Source of the DNA: Kitasatospora sp. NBC_01287
GTDB taxonomy: Bacteria; Actinomycetota; Actinomycetes; Streptomycetales; Streptomycetaceae
DNA: 64,000 nt
Reading direction: 5' to 3'
Assembly (NCBI RefSeq): GCF_026340565.1
Contig: NZ_JAPEPB010000002.1
Span: forward strand, 800,766-864,765
The notes beneath the pieces were generated by a model. It did no database searches. It had not been told where the DNA came from and saw only the letters and a list, made by a program, of their open reading frames with translations. Made by a program: the position numbers and the translations under genes. This document shows, piece after piece, positions 39,584 to 48,227 of this stretch. Each line of letters opens with the position of its first letter. The stretch's first letter is position 1.

Positions 39584-39960
39584 TGCTGGCTCCTCAGTCC
39601 GGATTCGTCGCGGTTCCATCCGCAGGTGAACATGGCGCCGGCCTCGCGAAGGCGCAGCAGCCGTGCTGCATAGCCGACTTCGGCGGGGTCGTGCTGGGCG
39701 AGGTCGGACCATGCTGCGCCGCTCATGCGTTGGCCGGTCGTGTCGTGCGGGTCGCCGCAGGGGCACGGGCAGTTCGGCGGGTTATCGTCGAGGATGTTGG
39801 CGCCCCAGCACTTGTGGTGCCAGTGCTTGGCGCAGGCCTCGCACGCGTCGCGGGGGACGATCAGGAACGGCCCGTCACCGTCATCCCCACCACCACCCTT
39901 GCGCTTCCGCTTCGGGTCGGGCGTCTCACGGACGTGGGCGAGGTGCAGTGCGGCACCCAT
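39580..39960 (-). CDS. Cys-rich hypothetical protein (126 aa)
   Basis: A basic stretch PKRKRKGGGGDDGDG precedes CEACAKHWHHKCWGANILDD and CPCPCGDPHD, probably zinc-binding. ATG one nucleotide after the preceding gene. Unknown. Confidence 0.6.
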   Translation of the reverse strand: MGAALHLAHVRETPDPKRKRKGGGGDDGDGPFLIVPRDACEACAKHWHHKCWGANILDDNPPNCPCPCGDPHDTTGQRMSGAAWSDLAQHDPAEVGYAARLLRLREAGAMFTCGWNRDESGLRSQQ

Positions 39961-39961
39961 C

Positions 39962-40600
39962 TCAGGCCTCCTGGGTGGCGACGCGCTGGGCGAGCACCTG
40001 CTCGTACACGTTCTCGGTGAACAGCCAGCCCGCGGCGGTGTGCCGCTGGGGACGCCACGGTGTCGGCGGGACGAGCGTCTCGCTGCGGTACGCAACGCCG
40101 ACACCCCAGAAGTCGGCCTCAGCCAGCACGCCCTTGTCGCGCGGGAGTGCTGCCGCGAGGATCGCACGGGCGCAGAACGGGGCGTACGCGGTCGCCCGTT
40201 CGATCGTCGTGCGGGTTGCGGTGCCGGGGAGGAGCGCCAGATGCACCGTCACCGGCCGGACCGCAGTGCGGGTCACGTGCCCGGCCTCGACGTGGACCGC
40301 GGCAGCGGGCAGGTGGCGCAGCAACTGCTGGTCCCGCCGGTCCAGCGAGCCGACAGGGACCGGCTCCCAGGCGGGCAGGCCGAGCAGCAGCCCGAGGTGC
40401 TCGATCCGGGTGATGGCGCGCAGCCCGGCGCGCTGGCGGCGGGTGTGCTCGACCTGGTCGACGGTGACGAACAGGGTGGCGCCGCGGCCGTAGCTGGCGG
40501 GTGCGGGAACAGCGACAGCGTGCTCGGGAAGATCGGGGACGAGGGCGCGGGCAGCGGCGAGCAGCGCGTCGCTGATCGCTGCGGCAGTGGGGGCCAGCAT
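39962..40600 (-). CDS. Hypothetical protein (212 aa)
   Basis: Ala/Leu-rich product with alternating segments (HAVAVPAPASYGRGATLFVT; RIEHLGLLLGLPAWEPVPVG). Composition is cytoplasmic. First gene of the 40600-38352 unit, with a CGGGTACCC site upstream. Unknown. Confidence 0.6.
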   Translation of the reverse strand: MLAPTAAAISDALLAAARALVPDLPEHAVAVPAPASYGRGATLFVTVDQVEHTRRQRAGLRAITRIEHLGLLLGLPAWEPVPVGSLDRRDQQLLRHLPAAAVHVEAGHVTRTAVRPVTVHLALLPGTATRTTIERATAYAPFCARAILAAALPRDKGVLAEADFWGVGVAYRSETLVPPTPWRPQRHTAAGWLFTENVYEQVLAQRVATQEA

Positions 40601-40656
40601 GATGGTGCCTCACTTTGCGATGGTATGTGGTCAAGTGTCCCGTGTTTTTGGGCGCA

Positions 40657-40665
40657 CGGGTACCC
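40657..40665. promoter_or_regulatory. CGGGTACCC site related to the 37492/37516 operators
   Basis: CGGGTACCC is identical to the centre of the AGCGGGTACCCGCT palindromes and lies 57 bp upstream of ATG 40600. Outer bases differ (A before, C after). Possible third target of the 37541 regulator. Confidence 0.45.
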
Positions 40666-40748
40666 CTTTGGCGTGGCGGTCCACGACCAATTCGGCTGGT
40701 GGGGTGGGGAGATGGGGCCGGCCGGTTCAGGTCACGGCCGGCTCCGGG

Positions 40749-43424
40749 TCAGGCTGCGGCCCTCTGCGCTGACGGTCGAGCCCGAGATGACTCGTCCCAG
40801 TCGACGTCCCAGTCGATCCCAAGGGCCTCCAGCAACGCTGCGCTCGCACCCGTGAGTGTGCCGTCCGCTCGCCGCTGTCGTTGGACCTGCAACCAGCAGC
40901 CCAGGTAGCACGGGTAGCGCTGTGGAACGTCCGCTCTGAAGTGGAGCGGGACGCGTAGATCGCCGTGGTCCTTGAAGTACTTCACTGCGAGCTCCGCCGT
41001 CTCCATCCAATCCGCAGCCGCCTCGGAACGGCTGGGTCCGGCCACTACCCAGCCGACCCCGAGTTCGTTGAGAGCGGCGGCTTGTTCAGGCGCCAGGTCA
41101 CCTCGATTCGCGTCCCGTCGCTGGTCATTGAGCCAGCTAGACAGAGACTGGTCAAAGACACCCTCCCTGACCGGGTTCTCAAACTCACGCGGGATGTCGA
41201 CATGCCCGAACGTCGCATGGAATGCCGCTACTCGTTCAAGGTATTGACGCCACCAGGGCGGAAGCCAGTCGAACCCCATGGCAGCGATGGCCGTTCCTTC
41301 CTCGGGGCCGAGTTCTCCCCAGTGGCGTCGGCGGCAGACGTCCTCCAGCCACTTGACGATGTCCACCTCGTTGCCATGGATGTCTGTTGCGATCACGCGG
41401 CCAGGCAGGTTGGCGCATCCGTGCTCTGCCAGCCACGCCGCAACCGCTTCTCTGGCCGCCCGCTGCTTGACTTCCCGGGCGGCCTCCATCTCGGCCTGCC
41501 GAACGGCCAGAGGCACCCAGTCGAAGCCACAGCCGTTGAGGGCAGCAATCCGTTCCTGGCTCAACGTGGCATCGGCGTAAGCGTCTTGCTGCTCCTCCAC
41601 CCACTTCCAGTAACGCCTGCCCATCATGGCGAAGCCCTCAGTGCCCCTCTCGGACCCAGCGAAGAACTCATACATCCGCCACCAGGCGGCGGTCTCCGCA
41701 TCCCACTCGAAGCCCAAGGCATCAAGAGCAGCCACTCGCTCGAACGGCAGGATCCCCTTCAGGCGATCCGAACGCTGGCGGGCGATCCACCTCTTCAAGA
41801 AGGAGCCGTCGGCAAGCTTGGCCCCGGCGGGGACGTTGAGGTGACCGGCCTCGTCGTGGAACGCTTTCAGCGCGGCGTAGCCGTCCAGCCAGGGTGCCGT
41901 TGTGTGGTCGATGAGCGCGACAGCAATCTGCCGAAGGATCTCAGGGTCGGCGCACGGACCCGCGATGGCGATCCTGTCGGGCAGTCCATCCTGCTGCGAA
42001 TCGTCGGCCTCCTGGGCTTCAGGTTCGCGCACCGCGGAAGTGCGCAGCTGGTCGAGTTCGGCGCCAAGGTCGTTGTCGAGGTCTCGCAACGCCCGGATGA
42101 CCGTCCACGCCGGCTCGTAGTCGGTGCCGTCCAGGACGTTCGAAGGAAGGTCGCCGTCGGGCGCTTCGGGGAGCATCATCGGCAGGATGAACTTGGCGAC
42201 GCCGCGGCCGCCAGGACTTCGTCGCAGAGCCCGGCCGGCCGACTGGATGATGTCGACCTCGGACCGCTTGGGGCAGGCGAAGAGAACCGCATCCACCGAC
42301 GGCACGTCCACGCCTTCACCCAGGCAGCGAGCGTTCGACACCACGACCAGCCGACCGTCCGACGGTGCCGCCAACTCGGCCAGGATCGGGGCGCGCTGCT
42401 CGCTGCTCATCGAGCCGTCCACATGGAGCGCCGTGACCATGTCGGGGTCGTAGCCCAACATCGCCGCCACCTGACGGAGCTGCGCGGTGAACACTTTGGA
42501 CCCGCGGATCGAGTCGCAGAACGCGATCGCCCTGCCCACGCCCTGCTCCTGCCAGGAGCGAAGGAGGGCAACCTGCGCCACCACCGTGTTGCGGGCCTCG
42601 CCGGCATCGGTGTCTCGTGCCTCGTCAAGCAGTTCCAGGATCCGGCGGACCCTCTCACTCTCGACGACCGTCACCAGGGCCCGGTAGTCGTCCAGGTGTC
42701 CGTCGGCGATCGCCTTCGGGAACGCATACTCGTACGCGACCTCACCGAACAGCGCCGAGTCGTCCATGCTCAGCGCGCCGCTGCTCGTGACGCGCTCGGT
42801 GAACAGGCGCGGCGTGGCGGTCATGTAGACCCGCCGCGTTGCGGGGAGCCACCCTGGGTCCGAGACGAGGCTCCGCAGGGATGCGGCCGGGTTGCCGGCC
42901 AAGTGGTGCGCCTCGTCGCACACAAGGACGTCCAGCGGCCGCCCTGCTGCTTGAACGCCTCGCGCCAGCACTGCCACGGAGGCGTATGTACTGACGATCA
43001 GGAGTATCCCGGACGCAGGTAGGGCACGAAGCCGATGCTCGAGCACGGCGGGGTCCGTGGTCACCTGCGCGTCGAGGTCCGCGACACGAGCTGACTCGTC
43101 GCACTGGCCGATGGTGCGGTCGGAGCAGACCGCGAGGCACTGGACGGGGCCGAGTTCGGCGTCCCGGCGCCAGCCGTCGACGAACTGCTTCACGAGCGCC
43201 AGAGACGGCGTCACGACGGCTACGACACCCGGCTGCTGGCCCCGCTGTCGCACAGCCTCCAGAAGGGCCTCCGCGGCCCGCTGAGCAGTCAGTGACTTTC
43301 CGGTGCCACAGGCCATTCGCAGCTGCCGGACGCCACCGCCAGCAAGGGCGGTGGCGACCGACGCCACGGCCGCACGCTGGTAGTCACGGAGTTGCGGGGC
43401 CACCGTCCGGACGACTGTGCTCAC
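40749..43424 (-). CDS. SF2 DEAD/DEAH helicase with five C-terminal helicase-associated repeats
   Basis: The 891-residue product has Walker A ACGTGKS (38-44), DEAH (170-173), motif III TAT and motif VI QSAGRALRR, a complete restriction-enzyme-like SF2 helicase core (1 to about 420). From about 505, five ~65-residue helicase-associated repeats follow, each with an aromatic start, H/G-x-L/V-x-V/I-P and a W-x4-R-Q/R pattern (GHLNVPAG; GHVDIPRE; GDLRVPLH). Usually a DNA-translocating accessory of plasmids and phages; defence or replication role unproven. GAGGAGACC precedes GTG 43424. Confidence 0.88.
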   Translation of the reverse strand: MSTVVRTVAPQLRDYQRAAVASVATALAGGGVRQLRMACGTGKSLTAQRAAEALLEAVRQRGQQPGVVAVVTPSLALVKQFVDGWRRDAELGPVQCLAVCSDRTIGQCDESARVADLDAQVTTDPAVLEHRLRALPASGILLIVSTYASVAVLARGVQAAGRPLDVLVCDEAHHLAGNPAASLRSLVSDPGWLPATRRVYMTATPRLFTERVTSSGALSMDDSALFGEVAYEYAFPKAIADGHLDDYRALVTVVESERVRRILELLDEARDTDAGEARNTVVAQVALLRSWQEQGVGRAIAFCDSIRGSKVFTAQLRQVAAMLGYDPDMVTALHVDGSMSSEQRAPILAELAAPSDGRLVVVSNARCLGEGVDVPSVDAVLFACPKRSEVDIIQSAGRALRRSPGGRGVAKFILPMMLPEAPDGDLPSNVLDGTDYEPAWTVIRALRDLDNDLGAELDQLRTSAVREPEAQEADDSQQDGLPDRIAIAGPCADPEILRQIAVALIDHTTAPWLDGYAALKAFHDEAGHLNVPAGAKLADGSFLKRWIARQRSDRLKGILPFERVAALDALGFEWDAETAAWWRMYEFFAGSERGTEGFAMMGRRYWKWVEEQQDAYADATLSQERIAALNGCGFDWVPLAVRQAEMEAAREVKQRAAREAVAAWLAEHGCANLPGRVIATDIHGNEVDIVKWLEDVCRRRHWGELGPEEGTAIAAMGFDWLPPWWRQYLERVAAFHATFGHVDIPREFENPVREGVFDQSLSSWLNDQRRDANRGDLAPEQAAALNELGVGWVVAGPSRSEAAADWMETAELAVKYFKDHGDLRVPLHFRADVPQRYPCYLGCWLQVQRQRRADGTLTGASAALLEALGIDWDVDWDESSRARPSAQRAAA

Positions 43425-43449
43425 GAGGGTCTCCTCGAATGGGGTTGCT

Positions 43450-43472
43450 AGTCATAATGCCGCCTTATGACT
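43450..43472. promoter_or_regulatory. Perfect inverted repeat upstream of the helicase gene
   Basis: AGTCATAA (43450-43457) and TTATGACT (43465-43472) form a perfect 8-bp inverted repeat around TGCCGCC, 26 bp upstream of GTG 43424. AT-rich in a GC-rich context; a likely operator over the promoter. Confidence 0.6.
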
Positions 43473-43604
43473 CCGAATGCGCGGACAGCGGGAGCGTGGT
43501 GGGGATGGCAAGCGAACAGCCAGCCTCACATACTCAGTTCGGCTCGTCACTGGTGGGCGGCACGGGGCCGGTCCCCGGGCCGACACGCCGGGAGCTAACC
43601 GAAC

Positions 43605-44063
43605 TCAGCCGCCGACGGATCGTGCGAAGTCTTCGCCAGCCTGCTCGACGTAGCCGCACAGCCAGTCACAGCCGCCCTCTCTGCCGAAGCCCTCGCGGTG
43701 CAGCACCTCGTGCAGCTCCCCCGCAGTCGACCAGTCGACGTCGGCTGGCCCACTCCTCGGCGAGTAGCTGCAGCCGCGGAACATGCGCTGCGCCAGGTAC
43801 GTCACCGGGTTCTCGTGGGCGTCACGGCGGGCGGCGTGCCCGTGCAGCCAGCGGGCGAACGTCATCGGCAGGGCCACGGCGGGCTTCCGCCCCGAGCCAC
43901 CGCACTGGGTGTGCCAGACGACACCGCCGTCGGTGATCGTGCCGACGATCGGCCCGTCAGGGTCGTACGGCTGCTCATGCCGGTACAGGGTGCCGTTGTT
44001 GCGGATCCGGATGGTTTCCTCGCAGACCGGGCACAAGCCGGTCGTGGTGATCGTGGCGGTCAT
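43605..44063 (-). CDS. Zinc-binding hypothetical protein (152 aa)
   Basis: ATG 44063 gives MTATITTTGLCPVCEETIRI with a later HTQCGG, forming a zinc knuckle. The C-terminal half is helical. Downstream of DnaB; unknown function. Confidence 0.6.
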   Translation of the reverse strand: MTATITTTGLCPVCEETIRIRNNGTLYRHEQPYDPDGPIVGTITDGGVVWHTQCGGSGRKPAVALPMTFARWLHGHAARRDAHENPVTYLAQRMFRGCSYSPRSGPADVDWSTAGELHEVLHREGFGREGGCDWLCGYVEQAGEDFARSVGG

Positions 44064-44067
44064 GCGG

Positions 44068-44304
44068 TCACTCCTCGGGGTCATGGGTGGCGGGCAGGCG
44101 CGGGATCGGGTCGCCGGGCCGGCCGCATCCTGCGGGCCACGCCCCGACCGGACGGCCGTCCTCGCGCGACTGCGGCGGGGCGGTCCTTGGGACTTCGTCA
44201 TCGGTCTTCGAACCGGGGCGCTGGATAAGGCTTCGTACGAAGGTGCTCAAATCGCCCTGCTGCGCCATCTGGTGGATGTCGTCGGGGGTGAACTCACTGG
44301 CCAT
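44068..44304 (-). CDS. Hypothetical protein (78 aa)
   Basis: FTPDDIHQMAQQGDLSTFVR then a polar Pro/Arg-rich tail. Co-directional with dnaB, 28 bp downstream of it. Unknown. Confidence 0.55.
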   Translation of the reverse strand: MASEFTPDDIHQMAQQGDLSTFVRSLIQRPGSKTDDEVPRTAPPQSREDGRPVGAWPAGCGRPGDPIPRLPATHDPEE

Positions 44305-44332
44305 GGATGCACACTCCGATCACTGAGGGTGG

Positions 44333-45694
44333 CTAGCTGTCGTGCGGCAGGTCGCAGGCATGGGCCAGATGTCCCTTGAAGGCCACTGTGGCGGTCCCCG
44401 TTGTGCCCATGCGGTTCTTCGCGACAATCAGGTCGAGTTCACCGGCTCGCGGGGAGGTCTTCTCGTAGTAGTCCTCCCGATGCAGCAAGATCACTACGTT
44501 GGCGTTTTGCTCGATCCCGCCGCTTTCGCGCAGGTCAGACATCATCGGGACCTTGTCCGGACGCTGCGACACCTGCCGGTTCAGCTGCGCCGCGGCAACA
44601 ACCACGATCTCGAACTCCTGCGCCAGCTCCTTCAACCCGACCGCGATGGAGTCGACCTGTGTCGTGCGGTTCGCCCCAGCCTCGGCCTCGGCCTTCGCGA
44701 TCTGCAGGTAGTCGACGACGTACAGGTCCGGCAGTTCGCCAACCGCCTGCATCTGCCGCAGCCTGGTCTTCATCCGTGACACCGGCACCCGTGGCGAGTC
44801 GTCGATCCGCAGCTGCTTGGCGTGGATCCGCTGGATCGCCATGGCGACCCGGTGCATCTCGTCGTCGTCCAAGCAGCGGGCCCGGAAGCGCTTCAGGTTG
44901 ACCTTGGCCTCGGCGCAGATGATCCGCTGCCCGATCTGGGTGTGCGGCATCTCCATGCTGCCAACCAGGGTCCGGCCGTCGTTGGCGATCGACACACACC
45001 GCGCCCAGTCGGTCATCACTGTGGTCTTGCCCATGCCCGGGGAGGCCGCGACGACGACCAGGTCGGTCTTCTCGACCGGCGCCAGTTCGGCCAGGTCCGC
45101 GTACGGGATCGGCAGTGATCCGTCTCCGGGGTTGAAGTACATGGCCATGGTGTTGTCCAAAACCTCGTGCAGGGGCTTCTCGCGGCTGACCGCGGTCGTG
45201 CTGGACGTCGCGGTGAGCTTCTGCAGCAGGCCCGCGGCATGGTCGAGGACCTCTTCCGCATCGCCGCCTGCTGAGGCGTAGCCGGCTTGCACGAGGCTCG
45301 TGCCGGTGTCGACGATGGCGCGCAGGGTGGCCTGTGCCTTGACGATGTCGGCGTAGTAGCCGGCGCTTGCCGCGGTCGGCGCCGAGTTGCTGCAGGTGAA
45401 CAGGTAGTTGACGCCGCCGACTCGGACCAGGTCGTTCGCGTCGAGGGCGTTCTGGACGGTGAACGGGTCGGCGGGCTCACCGCGCTGGTACAGGCCGACG
45501 ATGGTGCGGTGCAGCAGCTGGTGGGCGCCGCGGTAGTAGTCCTCGGCGGTGAGGATGTCGACGACTTCGGTGATGGCGTCCTTGGAGAGGAGCATGGCGC
45601 CGATGACGGCCTGCTCGGCGGGGATGTTCTGCGGGGAAACGCGTTCGATGGACTGGGCGACGGCGTCGGCGGGTTCGGTGTCGAACAGGGTCAC
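44333..45694 (-). CDS. dnaB: Replicative DNA helicase DnaB
   Basis: The 453-residue product has the N-terminal DnaB domain (NIPAEQAVIGAMLLSKDAIT), the RecA-like core with Walker A VVVAASPGMGKTTV, Walker B LYVVDYLQIAKAE, motif AAAQLNRQVSQRPDK and MMSDLRESGGIEQNANVVIL, and the arginine-finger region KNRMGTTG. It unwinds DNA at the phage fork. AAGGAC precedes GTG 45694, 15 bp after the initiator stop, so initiator and helicase form a replication module. Confidence 0.95.
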   Translation of the reverse strand: MTLFDTEPADAVAQSIERVSPQNIPAEQAVIGAMLLSKDAITEVVDILTAEDYYRGAHQLLHRTIVGLYQRGEPADPFTVQNALDANDLVRVGGVNYLFTCSNSAPTAASAGYYADIVKAQATLRAIVDTGTSLVQAGYASAGGDAEEVLDHAAGLLQKLTATSSTTAVSREKPLHEVLDNTMAMYFNPGDGSLPIPYADLAELAPVEKTDLVVVAASPGMGKTTVMTDWARCVSIANDGRTLVGSMEMPHTQIGQRIICAEAKVNLKRFRARCLDDDEMHRVAMAIQRIHAKQLRIDDSPRVPVSRMKTRLRQMQAVGELPDLYVVDYLQIAKAEAEAGANRTTQVDSIAVGLKELAQEFEIVVVAAAQLNRQVSQRPDKVPMMSDLRESGGIEQNANVVILLHREDYYEKTSPRAGELDLIVAKNRMGTTGTATVAFKGHLAHACDLPHDS

Positions 45695-45709
45695 TGGCTA
45701 AGTCCTTGG

Positions 45710-46624
45710 TCAGGCCGCGATGGGCGCGGCGTCGGGATGGCAGTCCGGGCAGAGGCCGCCGGCCGGGCTCTTGCGGAGCCGGGGATTGAAGCGGGCGGCC
45801 GGGTTGGCGTCCTCGCAGCGGGTGCAGGGTTCCAGCAGTGCGAGCCCGGCGGGCTGGGCAGCGGCTCCGGTCTGCTCGGCCCGCCACACGGCGGCGAGGT
45901 CGGAGAGGTCTCCGGCGGCACTGACGGTCCGCCACCAGCCGGGACCGCGGGGGTTGTGGGTGCGGGTGAGCCAGTCGATGAACGCCGGCTCGTCGGCTTC
46001 TGGAACAACGCCGGCCGCACGGACGGCACGGTGGGCAGCAGTCGTCGGGGTTGCTTGTGGTCGCGCAGCGATTGTCTCTCTCTCGTCGCTGGGTGCGGCG
46101 GGAGGCTGCTGGGGGTCGGGTTCAGACGGGTCGGACGGGGAGGAGAGAGATTGAAGAGGAGGAGATAGAGGAGTAGGACCCCCTCTGTAGGGGGGTCTTT
46201 CCGCCGATTGCCCCCCGTTCTTGGGGGGTCTTTCCTCTTGATTGACCCCCGCTCCTGGGGGGTCTTTCCGTTCTCCCTTGACGACGTACCCACCGAAAGC
46301 CCCCCTCTGCAGGGGGGTCTTTCGCCAGTCCTGGATGACGCACGGCGCAAACAGCGATGCGATGCGATACCGAACCGCTTGACCGCGGAATCCGCCGGAC
46401 ACCGGTTCGATCAGACCGCGCTTCAGCAGGATCGACCGCATCGCCTCCCACTTCTTCGCCGTCATCCGGATCCGGCGCAGGATCTCCGGATGCTCGGGCC
46501 CGTGCCAGGTCTCCCGGGTGGCATCGTTGGCGTCCCTGGCGAGCACGGTCAGGCACCAGCGTTGGGCTGGCGTCACGTCGTCCGGGCACCAGTCCATGAC
46601 CTCTTCGACCAGCTTGATCCCCAT
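45710..46624 (-). CDS. Replication initiator with internal hairpin iterons (second initiator)
   Basis: The 304-residue product has an N-terminal winged-helix domain (PAQRWCLTVLARDANDATRE; MTAKKWEAMRSILLKRGLIE; VRYRIASLF), then a Pro-rich linker encoded by four repeats (46177-46324), and a C-terminal domain ending in a zinc finger (CTRCEDANPAARFNPRLRKS, then CPDCH). Layout matches lambda O-type initiators, whose gene contains the origin. ATG 46624 follows GGTGAG and is preferred over TTG 46627. Directly upstream of dnaB, which it probably loads. Confidence 0.75.
   Translation of the reverse strand: MGIKLVEEVMDWCPDDVTPAQRWCLTVLARDANDATRETWHGPEHPEILRRIRMTAKKWEAMRSILLKRGLIEPVSGGFRGQAVRYRIASLFAPCVIQDWRKTPLQRGAFGGYVVKGERKDPPGAGVNQEERPPKNGGQSAERPPYRGGPTPLSPPLQSLSSPSDPSEPDPQQPPAAPSDERETIAARPQATPTTAAHRAVRAAGVVPEADEPAFIDWLTRTHNPRGPGWWRTVSAAGDLSDLAAVWRAEQTGAAAQPAGLALLEPCTRCEDANPAARFNPRLRKSPAGGLCPDCHPDAAPIAA
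46177..46324. repeat. Four hairpin iterons, candidate replication origin
   Basis: Four 26-bp units at 46177-46202, 46210-46235, 46244-46269 and 46299-46324 each read (G)(A/C)CCCCC - 5-7 nt - GGGGGGTCTTTC. Each is an inverted repeat with a TCTTTC flank; the last also has GAAAG on its left, making a 29-bp palindrome. Start spacings are 33, 34 and 55 bp. They lie inside the initiator gene, as in lambda-type origins. Confidence 0.8.
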
Positions 46625-46702
46625 CAACTCACCGCCGTGGGCGGCATGTCAGGGGTGTTGGGGTACACGTCGGCTCCAGCTGGGCGCAGGGGTGGTGTGT
46701 GC

Positions 46703-46729
46703 GGGCCGCCCGCGAAGCGCAGGCGGCCC
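46703..46729 (-). terminator. Hairpin between small genes and initiator
   Basis: GGGCCGCC pairs with GGCGGCCC across 11 nt, in the 110-bp gap before the initiator. Possible attenuator. Confidence 0.5.
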
Positions 46730-46735
46730 GGGGGC

Positions 46736-46933
46736 CTATCGGCCGAGGATGTTGCCGAGCACGTTGCGGGCGTGCTGCTGGCCGGGCGGGTCGGTGACGA
46801 CGTCGAACGCGTCGCCCAGCGACCGGTACTCGACGTGCGCGGGGACACCGCCCTGGGTGTACTCGCGGGCCTCGCTGGTGGCGTTGGCGGGCGCGTCGGG
46901 GTTGTTGCCGGGGTAGCTGTTGACGACCATCAC
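46736..46933 (-). CDS. Hypothetical protein (65 aa)
   Basis: GTG overlaps the upstream stop (GTGA). Asn/Gly/Pro-rich start, then RSLGDAFDVVTDPPGQQHAR. Unknown. Confidence 0.55.
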   Translation of the reverse strand: MMVVNSYPGNNPDAPANATSEAREYTQGGVPAHVEYRSLGDAFDVVTDPPGQQHARNVLGNILGR

Positions 46934-47127
46934 TCCCCCAGCCCGCTGGTGCCGGCGAGGGTTCGCTGGATGCGCAGGCCGAGCAGCCAGTCGCCGTAGC
47001 GGTCGAGGCGGTGGCGGGCGGCGGCGCGGTCGAGGAGGAGCTGGGAGAGGTTGAGGCGCGGCGGCTTGGCGCGCATGGCGAGGCCGATCGCAGCGTTCTC
47101 GGTGGGGCGCGGGGCGGTCGTGTTCAC
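46930..47127 (-). CDS. Hypothetical basic protein (65 aa)
   Basis: GTGA overlaps at both ends. Arg/Leu-rich helix (NLSQLLLDRAAARHRLDRYG). Possibly DNA-binding; unknown. Confidence 0.55.
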   Translation of the reverse strand: MNTTAPRPTENAAIGLAMRAKPPRLNLSQLLLDRAAARHRLDRYGDWLLGLRIQRTLAGTSGLGE

Positions 47128-47477
47128 CGGTTCACCTCGTGGAGGCGCTGGGCGGCGGCGAGGTGCGCGGCCTGGATCTGTAGGCGGTTCGCGAAGTCGC
47201 GCAGGCCCGCGGCGAGCTGGTCAACCTCGGCCAACGTGAGGTCGCCGTCGAAGCCGGAGATGCCGACCGAGAGGCGGGGTGCGGCGAAGTCGGTGCCCGC
47301 GTAGGAGTACAGGCGGGCGGACGCCAGCGACTGGATGGCTTCGTCCGGGCGGATCGCGGCGACCTCGTTGTCGGGTCCCCAGTGCTCGTCATGGGGGCCC
47401 TGTTCAACGCACTGGGTGTTGAGATGCGGGCACGAACCGGCGGGGGTGGTGGTGCTTCGGGCAGCCAGAGCTGTCAT
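47124..47477 (-). CDS. DUF6907-like protein (117 aa)
   Basis: CPHLNTQCVEQGPHDEHWGP, then VGISGFDGDLTLAEVDQLAA and LRDFANRLQ resemble the small DUF6907 domain common in Streptomyces. First gene of the replication unit; ATG 47477. Function unknown. Confidence 0.6.
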   Translation of the reverse strand: MTALAARSTTTPAGSCPHLNTQCVEQGPHDEHWGPDNEVAAIRPDEAIQSLASARLYSYAGTDFAAPRLSVGISGFDGDLTLAEVDQLAAGLRDFANRLQIQAAHLAAAQRLHEVNR

Positions 47478-47541
47478 GATGGGCTCATCTCTGCTGTGAG
47501 TGCCTCGGTTACCAGGCCAGCTGGCACTCATGACGAGTCAT

Positions 47542-47563
47542 CGGCCCCGCTTCTGCGGGGCCG
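47542..47563. terminator. Perfect 9-bp stem (CGGCCCCGC/GCGGGGCCG)
   Basis: The 9-bp stem with TTCT loop lies 64 nt upstream of ATG 47477. Rightward it is followed by TTCCCGTTT and could terminate; leftward it would sit in the 5' leader of the replication unit, so attenuation is possible. Confidence 0.6.
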
Positions 47564-47599
47564 TTCCCGTTTCTAGGGACAACCTGACCGTACAAGGTT

Positions 47600-47621
47600 T
47601 CTTGATAAGTTGCAATGTTCT
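47600..47621. promoter_or_regulatory. Putative GntR-regulator operator upstream of the GIY-YIG gene
   Basis: A 22-bp sequence (TCTTGATAAG then TTGCAATGTTCT) matches the reverse complement of 52029-52050 at 19 of 22 positions. It lies between the divergent 47477 and 47675 genes, so it could control both. Confidence 0.65.
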
Positions 47622-47674
47622 GGAGGAATGGGCCACACTGGCTCGACATGACGGCACCAGGACCGGAGGACCCC

Positions 47675-48172
47675 GTGAAGAAAGATCTCCCCGATCGACC
47701 CACCGCGCTCTACCGGTTCTACGACGCGGACGACGCCCTGCTGTACGTCGGCATCACTCACGACTTACGAACACGCTGGTCAACGCACCGCTACTACCAG
47801 CCCTGGTGGCATCTCGTCGCGCGCAAGACCTACGAGTGGTACGAAGACAGGTCGCTGGCCGGAGCTGCCGAGAAGGCGGCCGTCGAGCATGAGAAGCCAC
47901 GTTTCGACGCCTCGCACCTAAGCCGCGCTCACAGGGTCGACGGCGATCGCTATGAAGATCCACGGAAGGCCAAGATCGCAAAGCTGTTCCGCGCCGACAT
48001 CGACAGCGGCGCGTTCCCCCGTGGTCGCATGCTTCCATTCCCAACCATCCTGGCAGCCAAGTACCAGACGTCACCGGCGACCATGTCCGCCCTGATGTGG
48101 GATCTCTGTGAGCGCCGTGTACTTGAGGGGCACGGTCGCAGATGCTGGCCAGCTGGCAGTCGACTGAAGTAG
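47675..48172 (+). CDS. GIY-YIG nuclease fused to a winged-helix DNA-binding domain
   Basis: In this 165-residue protein TALYRFYDADDALLYVGITH is the GIY-YIG core with RTRW and an acidic residue (AAEKAAVEHEKPRF) downstream. The C-terminal 65 residues (KIAKLFRADIDSGAFPRGRM; ATMSALMWDLCERRVLEGHG) form a GntR-like winged helix. GGAGGA precedes GTG 47675; ATG 47648 is a longer alternative. Such a fusion could be a site-specific nuclease or a DNA-binding regulator that has kept a nuclease fold. Confidence 0.78.
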   Translation: MKKDLPDRPTALYRFYDADDALLYVGITHDLRTRWSTHRYYQPWWHLVARKTYEWYEDRSLAGAAEKAAVEHEKPRFDASHLSRAHRVDGDRYEDPRKAKIAKLFRADIDSGAFPRGRMLPFPTILAAKYQTSPATMSALMWDLCERRVLEGHGRRCWPAGSRLK

Positions 48173-48227
48173 GCGTGCATAGGCGCCCGCCGCGAAATGC
48201 GGCGGGCGCCATCGTCGTTGGCCGGGC

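Noticed and set aside
40965..43022. 685-residue rightward open frame across the helicase
   Set aside because: Complementary to the clearly coding SF2 helicase; no domain.
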